A stretch of 64,000 nt of DNA from contig BCHS01000013.1 of the NCBI GenBank assembly GCA_039545275.1, positions 434,001 to 498,000 of the forward strand, read 5' to 3'. The notes beneath the pieces were generated by a model. That model saw only the letters and a program-made list of their open reading frames with translations. It had not been told where the DNA came from and ran no database searches. The first letter of the stretch is position 1, and each line of letters starts with the position of its first letter. Origin of the DNA: Pseudomicrostroma phylloplanum. Its lineage: Eukaryota > Basidiomycota > Exobasidiomycetes > Microstromatales. Position numbers and translations under genes: made by a program. Shown here one piece after another: positions 31,791 to 41,685 of this stretch.

Positions 31791-34550
31791 TCATCTACCG
31801 CGCGACCCATTCATCGTCTGCCCAGGAGGCACACCCATGACCGAGTATCCACCGCCAGCGGCGCCGTGCCCATGATGCGGCGGCGAGGAAGCACCGCCAG
31901 CTCCCGCTCCCGCTCCAACAGGGCTGCCTGCGCTGTGCTGAGGTGGGAAGTACCCCTGTCCCCTCTGTGGGTATGCATGCCCGTTAAGTGGACTCGATGC
32001 AGGTCCCTGGTGCGGGTGTGCGAGGAGAGGAGGAGAGCCTGCTCCTGATCCTGATCCTGGCGGGTAGCGTCCCTGCTGCGACTGCGCCATCGGTATGCTC
32101 TGTCTTGCGTGAGGTAGCTGCTGAGGGTGCTGTGCAGGAGGAGGGGACATGGCCATCGGCGCTCCCGTTGGCATTCCCATTGTCGGTGGACCTCCCACAC
32201 CTGGCCCAGGCCCAGACGCAGGCCCTGCACCAAACCCAGGCCCACCATAGCTGTCTGGCAGGAAGCCTCGGTGGACATCGGAGATCGTGGCTAGCCGGTC
32301 GAGCATACCCTTCCCGCTGTCCCTCGCCACGCCTAGAGGCACACCGCGCTTGCTCATCGCATTTGAATAGGCCAGCGACTCGCCCGAGTCGTCCAGTCGG
32401 ACCGTCTCGCTCGAGGTGAAAGTAGGAACGATGGTCGAGACTTTGCCCGCTAGACGCACAGGCGCGTCGGGACTGTACAGGGAAGGGTCAAGAGTACCCC
32501 AGTAGCCCGCAGAGGTCTTGGCGCTCGAGGCCGACGAGGTGAAGATGGGATCGATGGCGGCGGAGTGGGCGAGGGCGCGAAGTTGCTCTTGAGTGGGCAG
32601 CAGAGGCATCGTAGACCGAGGCCGCAGAGCGATGAGCTCCCCGAGACCCTTGTACAAGTCTGCTGCTAGCTGCTTCTCCTCGTCAGAAGGCTCATCTTCC
32701 GGAAGCTGGCCGAGCGATGGTTTTGGTCCCATTGCCGCACTGACCTCTGGAGCCTTGCTCCTTGCGTATCCTTTGCGCAGGCGATCCCACTGACAATCTT
32801 GCAGCTTTGCTAGCAAGACTGCATTTGACTCGAGCCGCTCCTGCAGTGCCGTGTCACGGTCCAATTGCTCTAGTCCGTTGCGGATGACCGCAGCATCTAG
32901 ACTCGGATCGAGTTGCTCGAGCGAAGGTTGTGGCTTCGACAGGGTGGGCGCTGGAGGCGGCGGTGGGATGTTCAGCTCCTCACTTTCGTCCTCATCACCT
33001 TCTAGGTCCCCTTCCTCATTTGCGGGGTGACCATGCCATGCAGCCTTCGCCGCTCGGACCTTTGGATCCAGCTTCTTCCTCCACAACAAGTTCGAGGCAG
33101 ACCTGCTAAGCGAAGATGCCGAGGAGTCATACGTAGGAGCGAACGAGGCGTGCGGTCCGTAATACAGGTGTTGCACTCCTTTGAGCCTCGGCAGCCTCTT
33201 CTCTCTGAGCTCCTCAATCGTATCTGTCGGAACTCGTAGAGATACGTCTCGGTGTACCCTCTCTCCGAGTGTAGGTGCCTTGATGCTACCGGAGGGGGTG
33301 GAGCCTTCTGGCAGTGACTCGATCGCTACTAGGTCTGCAAGACCAGTCTTGAGCTCTGCAGCTTGTTGCGAGGTCAGTTCGACGGCTTTTGTGAAATAGT
33401 CGCCTGTCGCGAGCCGCATGTGCAGAGCGTAGCGCTTGTCGGCTGCTGCCCCTGCATTGCTGAAGTCGCCCTGGAGAAGAGCTTCTAGGTCCTCATCGAG
33501 GCCATCACCCTCGCTCTTGATCCCCGTTTCCTTTGCAGATTGTGATCGCTTCGCAAGGTCTCCAGCTACAGAGTTGGCGAGGGCCTTATCTTGAGCTCTT
33601 GCTCTTGCTGCAATCTCATCAATGAACCCAAGGAAAAGGCTCAGACCAGAGAGCTTCTTAGCTGTTGTCGCTTCATCAGATCCAGCGCCTGCTGAAACAT
33701 TGTTCTCCTCGAGAGCAGGAGCTAGCAAAGGCTCGCGGAGCGCAAGAGCAAAAGCCTGAGTGATGGAAGAAGGATGTGATGCCGGTCAGTATGACTGGCT
33801 AGGACATTTCCGTCAGCATATACTCACCCTCAGCTGCCGCAAAGAGACCCTACGTCCATCCAGCGCTTGCAACAATGTCGACGAATGAATGATCTTCTCT
33901 TTTGCCTTCCCTTTCACTCCTGAGCTCTGCTTCGCGAAATTGCTCTCGGGTGGCAGAGGTGCTTCTAGCAGCTCTGGCATGAGATTCTTTGCGACCGTTC
34001 GTAGCTTCTCTGCGTCCGCGGAAGGAAGCCAGAGCTCTTGCTCGCGTGGGAGGATGTAGTCCTCTGGGGTCTTGGGCGGCTGGGATCCTGAAGCAAGTGT
34101 GGCATTCGTCGAAGCAGAATCCTTGATCCGTGTAGTGCCGGGGAAAGCCCGGGAGCCTGATGATTGACCCTCCTCCTCAACTTCATCATCGCCGTCTCCT
34201 TCGGCTCCTTGTGATGCCCTGCCATCCGCTGATGTCGCCGCCGCCGCCGTGGCTGCTGCACCCCTCGCTGGTCTTTTCAGCTTCACTACCTTGGCGTTCT
34301 TCCGAGCAGGAGGTATAGGTGAGGCGGCAGGAACAGCAGCAGCTGTCTCAGCGGTCTCAAAAGCACTTTGCGAAGGAATCCCCTCTCCAGCGGTATCCAG
34401 AGCCTCCGACTTGAGCGGCGCTGTCTCGGCTTGGAAGCTACGCTTCCGTTTGCGTGGAGGCGAGTGTGTGGGAGCGGCTGCTGGTGTCGCTATGGCAGGC
34501 TCTTCCGCCTCTACTTGCCTAGATCGCGTTGATCGGCGAGGCGCGGCCAT
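31791..34550 (-). CDS. Unrecognised nuclear-type protein, Pro/Gly-rich C terminus
   Basis: Two exons, 34550-33828 and 33755-31791, joined in phase 0 so that VSLRQLR runs into AFALALREPLLAPALEEN, a natural helical continuation; 895 residues. I do not recognise the family. Residues 1-150 are basic then disordered (MAAPRRSTRSRQ, PPRKRKRSF, KVVKLKRPARG), which looks nuclear. Ordered-looking segments are DYILPREQELWLP, LSLFLGFIDEIAARARAQDK, RYALHMRLATGDYFTKAVEL, HLYYGPHASFAPTYDS and LQDCQWDRLRKGYARSK. An acidic patch (EGDEDESEELN) precedes PPPPPAPTL. The last 170 residues are Gly/Pro/His/Gln-rich. The presence of several conserved-looking blocks between disordered linkers fits a subunit of a chromatin or transcription complex, but that is inference only. 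Confidence 0.8.
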
Positions 34551-35566
34551 TTCCGAGGCAGGCGCAGAGGATGAGAGCTCTCGTTGCTACCTGCTTGCTA
34601 GGCGAGACGGATGCCAAGACGTCACTCGCAAGCTTGTTACTGTCCAGCTGCCTGTCTCCCCTTCGAAGTGCGTGAGACGTGCTCGCGGAAGTAGCTGCTG
34701 CTGATGCCAACTACGCGGGGAGGATACGACCTCCAGTGGAGCTGTTCGCTCGTGCGATGTCCGCCTCAAGCGTTGAGCTTCGAAGTAGCACCTGCTCGAC
34801 CTTTGTCTCAGAGCTGTCTGGCCTGCGTTGTGACGAACAAGGCACTTCGCGAAAGTCACAAGCAGATCCTCGCCCGGTATGCGTCCCTTCCTTCCTGTCG
34901 GGAATGCGTCGGCGGCTTCCTTCGCGCCGCGTCCGTCCGTCGTAGATTGATTGCACCCCGAGACGAGGAGGGGGCGTGAGGGCAGAGCACGGAACGCGCC
35001 TGGGTGGGGGTGCTACAATGCAACGCCTGAAGACCAACGGGCAATGACACTCCAAGTGAAGGGGAGATGAAGTGTACAGGAAGAGATAAGAGATGGCTCA
35101 GCGAGAGGGACGTTGGGTATGGTGAAGGCCAAAAAAGAACAAGGGAGCCATGAGGGAGGACCTTATTCGACAGGGGCGGGCGGGCCAGGTGAGCGTCGGG
35201 CGCCGGCCGGGCGCACCTTGGCACTGCACGGGAGCAGAGGGCAATCAAGCACGCGACAACGCGCAGGTCATTCTTCCGTTCCGTGTCCCGCTCTGGCACC
35301 ATTCCGAGCTTGGGATCGGGGAGGGGTCTCATCGAGCACTTCGAAGGAAGTTCCTAGCATAGCCGACGATGTACACAGCATGGACGCTGTCTGAAGACAA
35401 GATTAGTACGCTTAGCAACCCTGACAGGCGCATACACTCTGCGCTGTCGCCTGGGAGGGTGGGATGGTTGCAGGACGGAAAGAGGAAGGGGGCATGGTTC
35501 TATTTGCTATCCGCGACAAGACTACACATTGTTCGTGTGACAGCTGGGAAAGAAGGTGACCCACGC
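34551..35566. other. Intergenic region between two minus-strand genes
   Basis: A 1016-bp gap upstream of the 34550 start and downstream of the biotin synthase stop. Several frames of 70-158 codons exist on both strands, but they overlap each other, are Arg/Pro/Ser-rich in the manner of GC-rich noncoding DNA, and have no motif. I see no RNA gene. Confidence 0.55.
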
Positions 35567-36889
35567 TCAAGCTTGAGCTGCTGCTGCTGCCGCCAAGTCA
35601 CTGCTCTTGTCTTTTCCTGCGCTGCCGGCTTCGCCAGCGGCTCCGTGCGCCTGCATTGTGTCCTCCTCGAACGATGCCATCGGCCTCAGCCCCCACCTCT
35701 CCAGCATACCCTTGTCCTGGTCCCAGCTGCTAGTTGGTGTAGTCAGCATCCTCTCACCAGTGAAGATGGCATTGGCACCCGCAAGGAAGGCCATGGCCTG
35801 CTCGCCCTCTGAGAAGATATGCCTGCCTGCTGCGAGCCGGATGATCGACTTGCACAGAACGATTCGAGCTGTCGCAACAGTCCTCAGCATCGTAGGGAAG
35901 TCGACTGGCTTGTTGTTCTCCATGGGGGTTCCGGGGATAGCGACGAGGGCGTTGACAGGGAAAGATTCGGGGTGTTCAGGTAGGCGCGACATTTCCCAGA
36001 TGAGCCCGACTCGGTCGTCTGCCTGCTCGCCCAGACCCAGGATACCGCCCGAGCACACGGAAATGCCGGCGTCTCGCACGTTGCCAATGGTGGAGATTCG
36101 GTCATCGTATGACCTCGAAGTGACGACCTTGCCATAGTACTCTCGACTGGTGTCCAGATTGTGGTTGTATGCGGTCAGACCGGCGTGCTTGAGCTGAATG
36201 GCTTGCTCTGGGGTGAGCATGCCCAAGGTTGTGCAGACTTCCATGCCCATGCCGCGGATCTCGGAGACCATCGTGAGGATCCTGTCGAAGCCTCGCTTCC
36301 TACCGCCCACCTCTCTCCAGGCAGCTCCCATGCAGAAGCGCGTCGACCCATTGGCCTTGGCCTTGCGTGCTTCCACGAGGACCTCTTCGACGTCGCTCAG
36401 CTTCGAGGCAGTGGAGGGGGTGGTGTACTTGCTGGATTGAGAGCAGTAACCACAATCTTCGGAGCATCCTCCCTCCTTGATGTTCATGAGTGTACAGAGT
36501 TGAATCGAATTCTTTGGGTGGAGGGTGCGGTGGACGGTAGCGGATCTGAAGACGAGCTCAAGCAGCGGAGAGTTGTAAATCTCGGCAACTTCCTCGCGGG
36601 TCCAGTTGTGACGAGTGGTACCCTCGGGAGCAGGAGAAGGAGCAGGAGCTACCGGTCGTGCGCCAGGTGTATCCAGATCATTGGGGTCGAATGCGAGGGC
36701 CCTCTTGCTAGACGACGAGGAAGAGATGCCTCGACTGGAAACGGAAGATGAGGCCGAGAATGCTGGGGTAGAGGCCAAGGCCGGTGCGAGGCAACGGGCC
36801 GCTAGCGCTGGGGTCGACCCCCGCATGAGGGGACCATTGAGCACAGCACCACTTCTGCGACCGAGGACTGTAGTGGAGAGGGATGCCAT
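35567..36889 (-). CDS. bio2: Biotin synthase, mitochondrial
   Basis: Single exon of 440 residues from the ATG at 36889 (MASLSTTVLGRRSG). The first 65 residues are Ser/Ala/Arg-rich without acids, as expected for a mitochondrial presequence. The radical-SAM cluster is GGCSEDCGYCSQS with Cys142, Cys146 and Cys149. Other family motifs are RFCMGAAWRE, CTTLGMLTPEQA, GLTAYNHNLDTSREYY, CSGGILGLGE and RLAAGRHIFSEGEQAMAFLAGANAIFTGE. The enzyme inserts sulfur into dethiobiotin using a [2Fe-2S] cluster as sulfur source and SAM-derived radicals. It extends past the core with an Ala-rich tail (AAGEAGSAGKDKSSDLAAAAAAQA-like, about 25 residues), a little longer than in yeast Bio2. No other biotin genes are nearby. 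It is divergent from the next gene. Confidence 0.96.
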   Translation of the reverse strand: MASLSTTVLGRRSGAVLNGPLMRGSTPALAARCLAPALASTPAFSASSSVSSRGISSSSSSKRALAFDPNDLDTPGARPVAPAPSPAPEGTTRHNWTREEVAEIYNSPLLELVFRSATVHRTLHPKNSIQLCTLMNIKEGGCSEDCGYCSQSSKYTTPSTASKLSDVEEVLVEARKAKANGSTRFCMGAAWREVGGRKRGFDRILTMVSEIRGMGMEVCTTLGMLTPEQAIQLKHAGLTAYNHNLDTSREYYGKVVTSRSYDDRISTIGNVRDAGISVCSGGILGLGEQADDRVGLIWEMSRLPEHPESFPVNALVAIPGTPMENNKPVDFPTMLRTVATARIVLCKSIIRLAAGRHIFSEGEQAMAFLAGANAIFTGERMLTTPTSSWDQDKGMLERWGLRPMASFEEDTMQAHGAAGEAGSAGKDKSSDLAAAAAAQA

Positions 36890-37556
36890 GAGGGGGACGA
36901 GGGGTAAGTGATGACAGGGGAGTGACAATCGGAAGAAGTGGTGGACACGATAAGGATTACAATCCACCTTCTAGATCGTCCGGGCATGGTGGCCCAGGCG
37001 GCGGAGTTGTGATCCAGGACGCGGGTGGGCGGAGCGCCTGTGAGGGAAAGCAGCCGCCCCAAGACCCCGGGGTGAGCGAGCCCCTGCCTGCCTGGCTGCA
37101 CGCCCCAAGTGCGCGCCCCCCACTATCGGACCCACGGCGGGCGTTGCCAGAAAGGCCATTCATATCAGAGGCCGGTTGCTTCAGGCGAGGGGTTAGGGGC
37201 ACAGAAGACAATCGGTATGGATCCCCGAGGGGCTACGACTGTAGAGGACTTCAGCTTTGCACTGTCAGCTGAGGAGATCCGTGGGTCGCAAAGCAAGCTT
37301 CGCTGGTCTGAGGGGATTCGTCGGAGCGGCTGTAAATGGTTCGAAGTGTGTGTGCCCTGCGCCTAAGCACTTCTGCCTGCCGTGCCGCCATGCTTCGCCC
37401 GCCAAGTACAGCGGCTGCAACTAAAACGCTTCGGGTGCACCATCTCTTAGACTCTGCTTCCCTATCATCGATCTATCAGATGCTCCCCACTCCAACTCTG
37501 TTTTGACCACCTTTCTTCAGGCCCGCAGCCAAGGGGCCGCTCAGGCACTCTTCACC
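36890..37556. promoter_or_regulatory. Divergent promoter region, BIO2 / coiled-coil protein
   Basis: A 667-bp divergent region. No gene or RNA could be supported, and no TATA box or striking repeat was seen. Confidence 0.5.
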
Positions 37557-39833
37557 ATGCTCCCCTTCAGTCCCTCGTCTGTGTCGTCTTCTGCATCCAC
37601 TTCCAGGGACACAGAGTATCAGACTGACGTGCGTCCTGAAGTGCATTCACGTTACATCCCTCCCGCTGTCAAAGACGATGACGCTCTCGCCCAGCAACGT
37701 CTAGACAAGTTCGTCGAGCTTGTGTACGACCGCCTGAAGTCGCGCACTCACTTAGTGCTCGAGCTAGATGAAAGACTCAAGGCCATAGAGACCTGCTTAG
37801 GCATAGACGCTGCCGAAAGCCCACCGAATCGAGCCAGTCGCAAGCAGCGCAACCACCTCACAGACGTCAGAGACAAGTCTCGCCTCACCGCCGCACTCTT
37901 CAGCACCATCAGCAGCCTCACGGCTCGACTCGATGAAGCTGAGACAGCACTGGAAGCAAGTGCCGCGGGACTCGCCTCTCACCAGTCACAGATAGATGAC
38001 CTTGCTCGTGCTGTCGCGCTCAACACGCTCCTTTTCAAGCAGTTAGCCCATCACCCACCGCCCCCCAAGCCGTCGGACACCGAGCCCACCATCACCGTGC
38101 TAGCCTTGCAACAGGCACTCAATACTCTACAAAGTCAGATTCAGCAACATGAGATGCGAAGCAAGGCCAGCGAAGAGGCATATACCCTACAAAATGGCAA
38201 GTTTGAGACGCGCCTTGATCAAGTCAAAAGGTCGAAGTATCACCTATCGCTCTCGCACGCCTCGCCGAGGGAGCCACTGCCCAAGTGTCCGCTGCTCTGG
38301 CCCCACTCACCAGCCAAAGAGAGGTGCTGGGCGCCCTCGCAAGCTGATCCCTCTACCGTCGAGAATATGGCGTCAGCGGTGGAGCTGGAGAACGTGCCCG
38401 CTGTAGTACCCGACAGCACTACCCTCCATCCGCCGTCGTCGCAGCCTTCATCATCCGAACTCAGCGATCCAAGTAGCATATATACACCCCCTCTCAGAAA
38501 TGCTGGTGTACAGGAGCTTCCGTCACCCTCGAACGACGTCGCTGCTGAGCCACCACTGGGAGCTGAGCGGCCTTTCCACGCTCCTCCATCTCCGGCTACT
38601 GCTGAATCAGTGGAGGATATGCGTCCTGTCGCCATGCCGGAAGGGGAGGCTGTGCAGGACGACTCGGTGGTATCGCAAGCCCTTCCTGATGCAGACGAAT
38701 CCATCCGCCGTTCTGCACTGGCTTCAACTCAATCGGGACTTGCCGATGCTGGCACTGAGGGACGATGGAAGAAGGCTCAGACTGCCGAGGCCAGTCCATC
38801 GTCTGCTTTCGTGCCTAGTGAGCTGGCCAAATCTCAGAGAAAGGTATCATTCAGGCTGACGAAAGATACAGACGAGCCCAAGGTCGCTGGTGCATCACAT
38901 ACTACCCGGAACATCGCTGGCGTTCTCAAGAAGGACCCACAGCTGCCGAGCAGATGGCCTGCAAGCGCTTCCAACCACTATCCTGCCTGGCTTGTGGCCT
39001 CTAGACCTAGCCAAGCTGCAAAAGGCTTTGCACAGCCCGTACCTCAGCCAGCCAGTGCATCCAGTTCAGCCACTGGTGGACAGAGAAAGACCAAACCCCC
39101 GCCTTCAAAGGCACAGACTGTCCCGCACCCTGCAAAAGGAACTCAGATAGTGAAAGATGCAAAGTCGAAGAAGGGGGCCCCTACCACCATCGTTGAGGAC
39201 AGCGATGCTTCGGCGGCCGGCGCTTCTGGATCCAAACCCCCCGGCAGCTCGATTCCCATAAAGAAGGACGTCCCTCACTCTTCCGCACTGTGCACGTCTG
39301 CAAGCGACAAGCAAGCCAAAGAGGGTGTTGCTGCTATCGTTGCAAGCAATCATTCACCGCCTGCTACAAAGAAGCGTCGACGAGAAGAGGAGTTTGCAAG
39401 CAATGGTGCCCAACAGAAGCAGGGTCAGGGCGCACCTCACCATTCAGCAACGCCAAGAGTCCCGCACAGGGCGACGTCACCGGGGAAGGAGCGAAACAAG
39501 GCGAGGCTGAGAGAATCGAGGGAGAAGATGAAGGCCAAAAAGCGCCGATCTACAGGCCAGACTGCAGGCTCCAGCGCCTCTATAGGACATTCCGAGGCAG
39601 ACGGATGGTGGGAGCTGCCTCTGTCGCAGAGCTCTCCATCTTCACAAAGCTCAAGACAGGCATCTAGCACTAGTGCGCAAGGATCGGCAGCCGTATCAAA
39701 GAGCAAGGAAGGAGACGCTACGAAGGAACAGGCTGGGAGCGATTCTAGCCGAGGCCACCGTGACAGTGACTTCGACCTGTGGGGTAGCGCCGCGGGCTCA
39801 TCCCCCTGTCCACACAGATCTGAGGTTGTTTAG
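37557..39833 (+). CDS. Unrecognised coiled-coil protein with apparent internal frameshifts
   Basis: The open frame from ATG 37557 (TTCACC-ATG-CTC) runs 758 codons to the TAG at 39831. Residues 40-220 look helical and coiled-coil: DALAQQRLDKFVELVYDRLK, LELDERLKAIETCLG, LTARLDEAETALEASAAGL, LQQALNTLQSQIQQHEMRS. Between 38230 and 38345 the annotated frame turns into a His/Trp/Cys-rich peptide, whereas the frame one base back reads KVEVSPIALARLAEGATA and on to SAALAPLTSQREVLGALAS before a stop. This indicates two compensating single-base changes, real or from assembly. The rest is Ser/Pro/Lys-rich and disordered, with a basic cluster KKRRREEEF near the C terminus and a last segment DSDFDLWGSAAG. 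Family and function are unknown; it is probably nuclear or cytoskeletal. Confidence 0.72.
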   Translation: MLPFSPSSVSSSASTSRDTEYQTDVRPEVHSRYIPPAVKDDDALAQQRLDKFVELVYDRLKSRTHLVLELDERLKAIETCLGIDAAESPPNRASRKQRNHLTDVRDKSRLTAALFSTISSLTARLDEAETALEASAAGLASHQSQIDDLARAVALNTLLFKQLAHHPPPPKPSDTEPTITVLALQQALNTLQSQIQQHEMRSKASEEAYTLQNGKFETRLDQVKRSKYHLSLSHASPREPLPKCPLLWPHSPAKERCWAPSQADPSTVENMASAVELENVPAVVPDSTTLHPPSSQPSSSELSDPSSIYTPPLRNAGVQELPSPSNDVAAEPPLGAERPFHAPPSPATAESVEDMRPVAMPEGEAVQDDSVVSQALPDADESIRRSALASTQSGLADAGTEGRWKKAQTAEASPSSAFVPSELAKSQRKVSFRLTKDTDEPKVAGASHTTRNIAGVLKKDPQLPSRWPASASNHYPAWLVASRPSQAAKGFAQPVPQPASASSSATGGQRKTKPPPSKAQTVPHPAKGTQIVKDAKSKKGAPTTIVEDSDASAAGASGSKPPGSSIPIKKDVPHSSALCTSASDKQAKEGVAAIVASNHSPPATKKRRREEEFASNGAQQKQGQGAPHHSATPRVPHRATSPGKERNKARLRESREKMKAKKRRSTGQTAGSSASIGHSEADGWWELPLSQSSPSSQSSRQASSTSAQGSAAVSKSKEGDATKEQAGSDSSRGHRDSDFDLWGSAAGSSPCPHRSEVV

Positions 39834-41685
39834 GCTGGTTGCGACCACCTCGGCTTGACACGAGAAGCAGCAAGGGCAGATAGCATGTAAGACGTAGGTA
39901 TCTTGTGGGAGACTCGAAGAACACATGGACGGCCCATCACAGTGGTACTGCGATCACGGCGTCAAAGACTAGCGAGCGGAGCAGCGCCCTTGAGCATGTC
40001 ACTGTGTGAACTTCCAAGCACAAATAGAAGCCCCTGTCAACACGAGCACTGAGTTGACTGCCATCTGAGTGGCCTGGTGATGTCCGTGCAGCCATCGTAG
40101 GTACGCGACTCGGCCGGCGGGCTGCTCTACCTGGCTGTTGCCGAATCGTAGTGGTGACAGCTGCTGCAAGGGGTCCTTGCCTGGCTTGCCGCCTGGCGCG
40201 AAGGACTGTGGCAAAACGCGTCCGGGACCCCCTCTCTCTGGGTGAAAAGTTCGCCGGCCAGGGGGCTGTTTGGGTAGGATTTGCTTGCTTGCACGCTGCA
40301 TCTCAGCCGTTAGACGCACGGTGCATTTCTGAGCAGTGGCATCTCGGCTCTCACCTCTGGTCCCGATGTGCTCGCTCTCTGTTGATGCGCGTGTCAAACC
40401 CACTGCCGCGTGTCTTTCGGACATTGGCGTCCTCCTACTCGCTGCGTTCTTCCGCCCCCCCCAGCGCGCCGGCATCTGATCCAAAGGAAGCCGAGGGTGG
40501 CCTGGTGCTGCTCCGTACTGCCCTCGTGCCGAGGGATTATGTGGGCCCATGGTATTCCGCGTCATGCGTTCCCTTTTTTCAGCGCCAAACATACCCGACA
40601 CACTCACATCCGCACACCCGCACCCTGGCTGTCCTTCCCGCACGCATCACCGGAAGTGATAGATGGAAGCTGCCTTGCCTGGCTGGGTGACAACACGCTG
40701 GTCAGTGTGGCGTGTGGCGTGAGGCGAGGCTAGCCTGGTCTTTTACTCTAGGGCCACGGCGGATGCAATGCGATACCGCAAGAGCTTCGTTGAGCCATGG
40801 CGTTATGCGTGAGCTCCTGCCTGGCTGGGTCGAGGTGGTGGCAAGGGTGCGGTCCCCCCTGTGCGTGTGCGTGTCGGTGCCAAGGCGGCCAAGTAGTTTT
40901 GCCTGCGTGCGTGCGTTGGTTGCTTGGGTTGGCTTGCATCGCCCATCCGCCCCCTGCGCCTGTCTGCCTGTCCGCCTGTGCCCGCTCGCGCCCCGCCCGC
41001 CCTGCCGCCCCCTGTTGCCTACAGTCAAGGCAGCCACCGCCCGCCGCCTCTCCTTCCCCTTCTGACCCACCCACCCATCCCACGACACGGAGGACGTTTG
41101 CAAATACCCCCCCTCCCTCACCTACCTGTCCTCCTCACCATCCTCCTACTCAAGCAGTAGTCCTCATACCATCCTCGCCTTCGCCGTATTTCCCTCCCCG
41201 CCGAGCGAGAGAGAGAGAGAGCGCGAGAAAGCACCAGCAGTAGCAGCGCTGGCAAAACAGCGGTGAAACCAACATCGCGCCAAACGGGACACTTGCACCT
41301 CCTTTCCTCCTTCGTCTTCCCGCTTTCGCCCCCCTCTTCAGGTCATACTCTTCCACGACTCTGTTTGCCTCCTCACAATCTTTTCCCACACACACACACA
41401 CTTGTAGATCGCTCGGCTAGTCCTACCTTCTCCTCTAAGCTCCTTCTTTAGACAAATTTCCGCCTTCTCACATAACTTTCCTACGAGCTACGACGGTAAC
41501 CCTCACATCAACACTCCGGTACCAACACGCAACACGACCCATCAACATCAACGCGACTATCCTTCGTTGACACGGCAACGATCATCAGAGCTCATCACAC
41601 AAGTATCACACCTCGCATCCATCCCAGCTACTTCTGTTAGCTAGTCGACGCCCGTCTCCACACATCACCATCCACAACACTCGCT
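39834..41685. promoter_or_regulatory. Long upstream region of the glucan synthase gene
   Basis: This is the longest gene-free stretch, 1852 bp. The part from about 41080 to 41685 is markedly pyrimidine- and A/C-rich with a CA microsatellite (41387-41401) and a GA tract (about 41207-41222), as in long 5' leaders of highly expressed fungal genes. Frames of up to 214 codons between 39999 and 41243 overlap on both strands and have no motif. I see no tRNA or other RNA gene. Confidence 0.5.
41387..41401. repeat. (CA)n microsatellite in the FKS1 leader
   Basis: Seven CA units in the C-rich region about 290 bp before the FKS1 start codon. Confidence 0.85.

Noticed and set aside
34679..35400. Several 70-158-codon frames on both strands between the 34.5-kb gene and BIO2
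   Set aside because: Mutually overlapping with noncoding-like composition and no motif. Treated as intergenic.
39999..41243. Overlapping 60-214-codon frames upstream of FKS1
   Set aside because: They occur on both strands in the same DNA, are Arg/Pro/Cys/His-rich, and have no motif or splice-supported extension.
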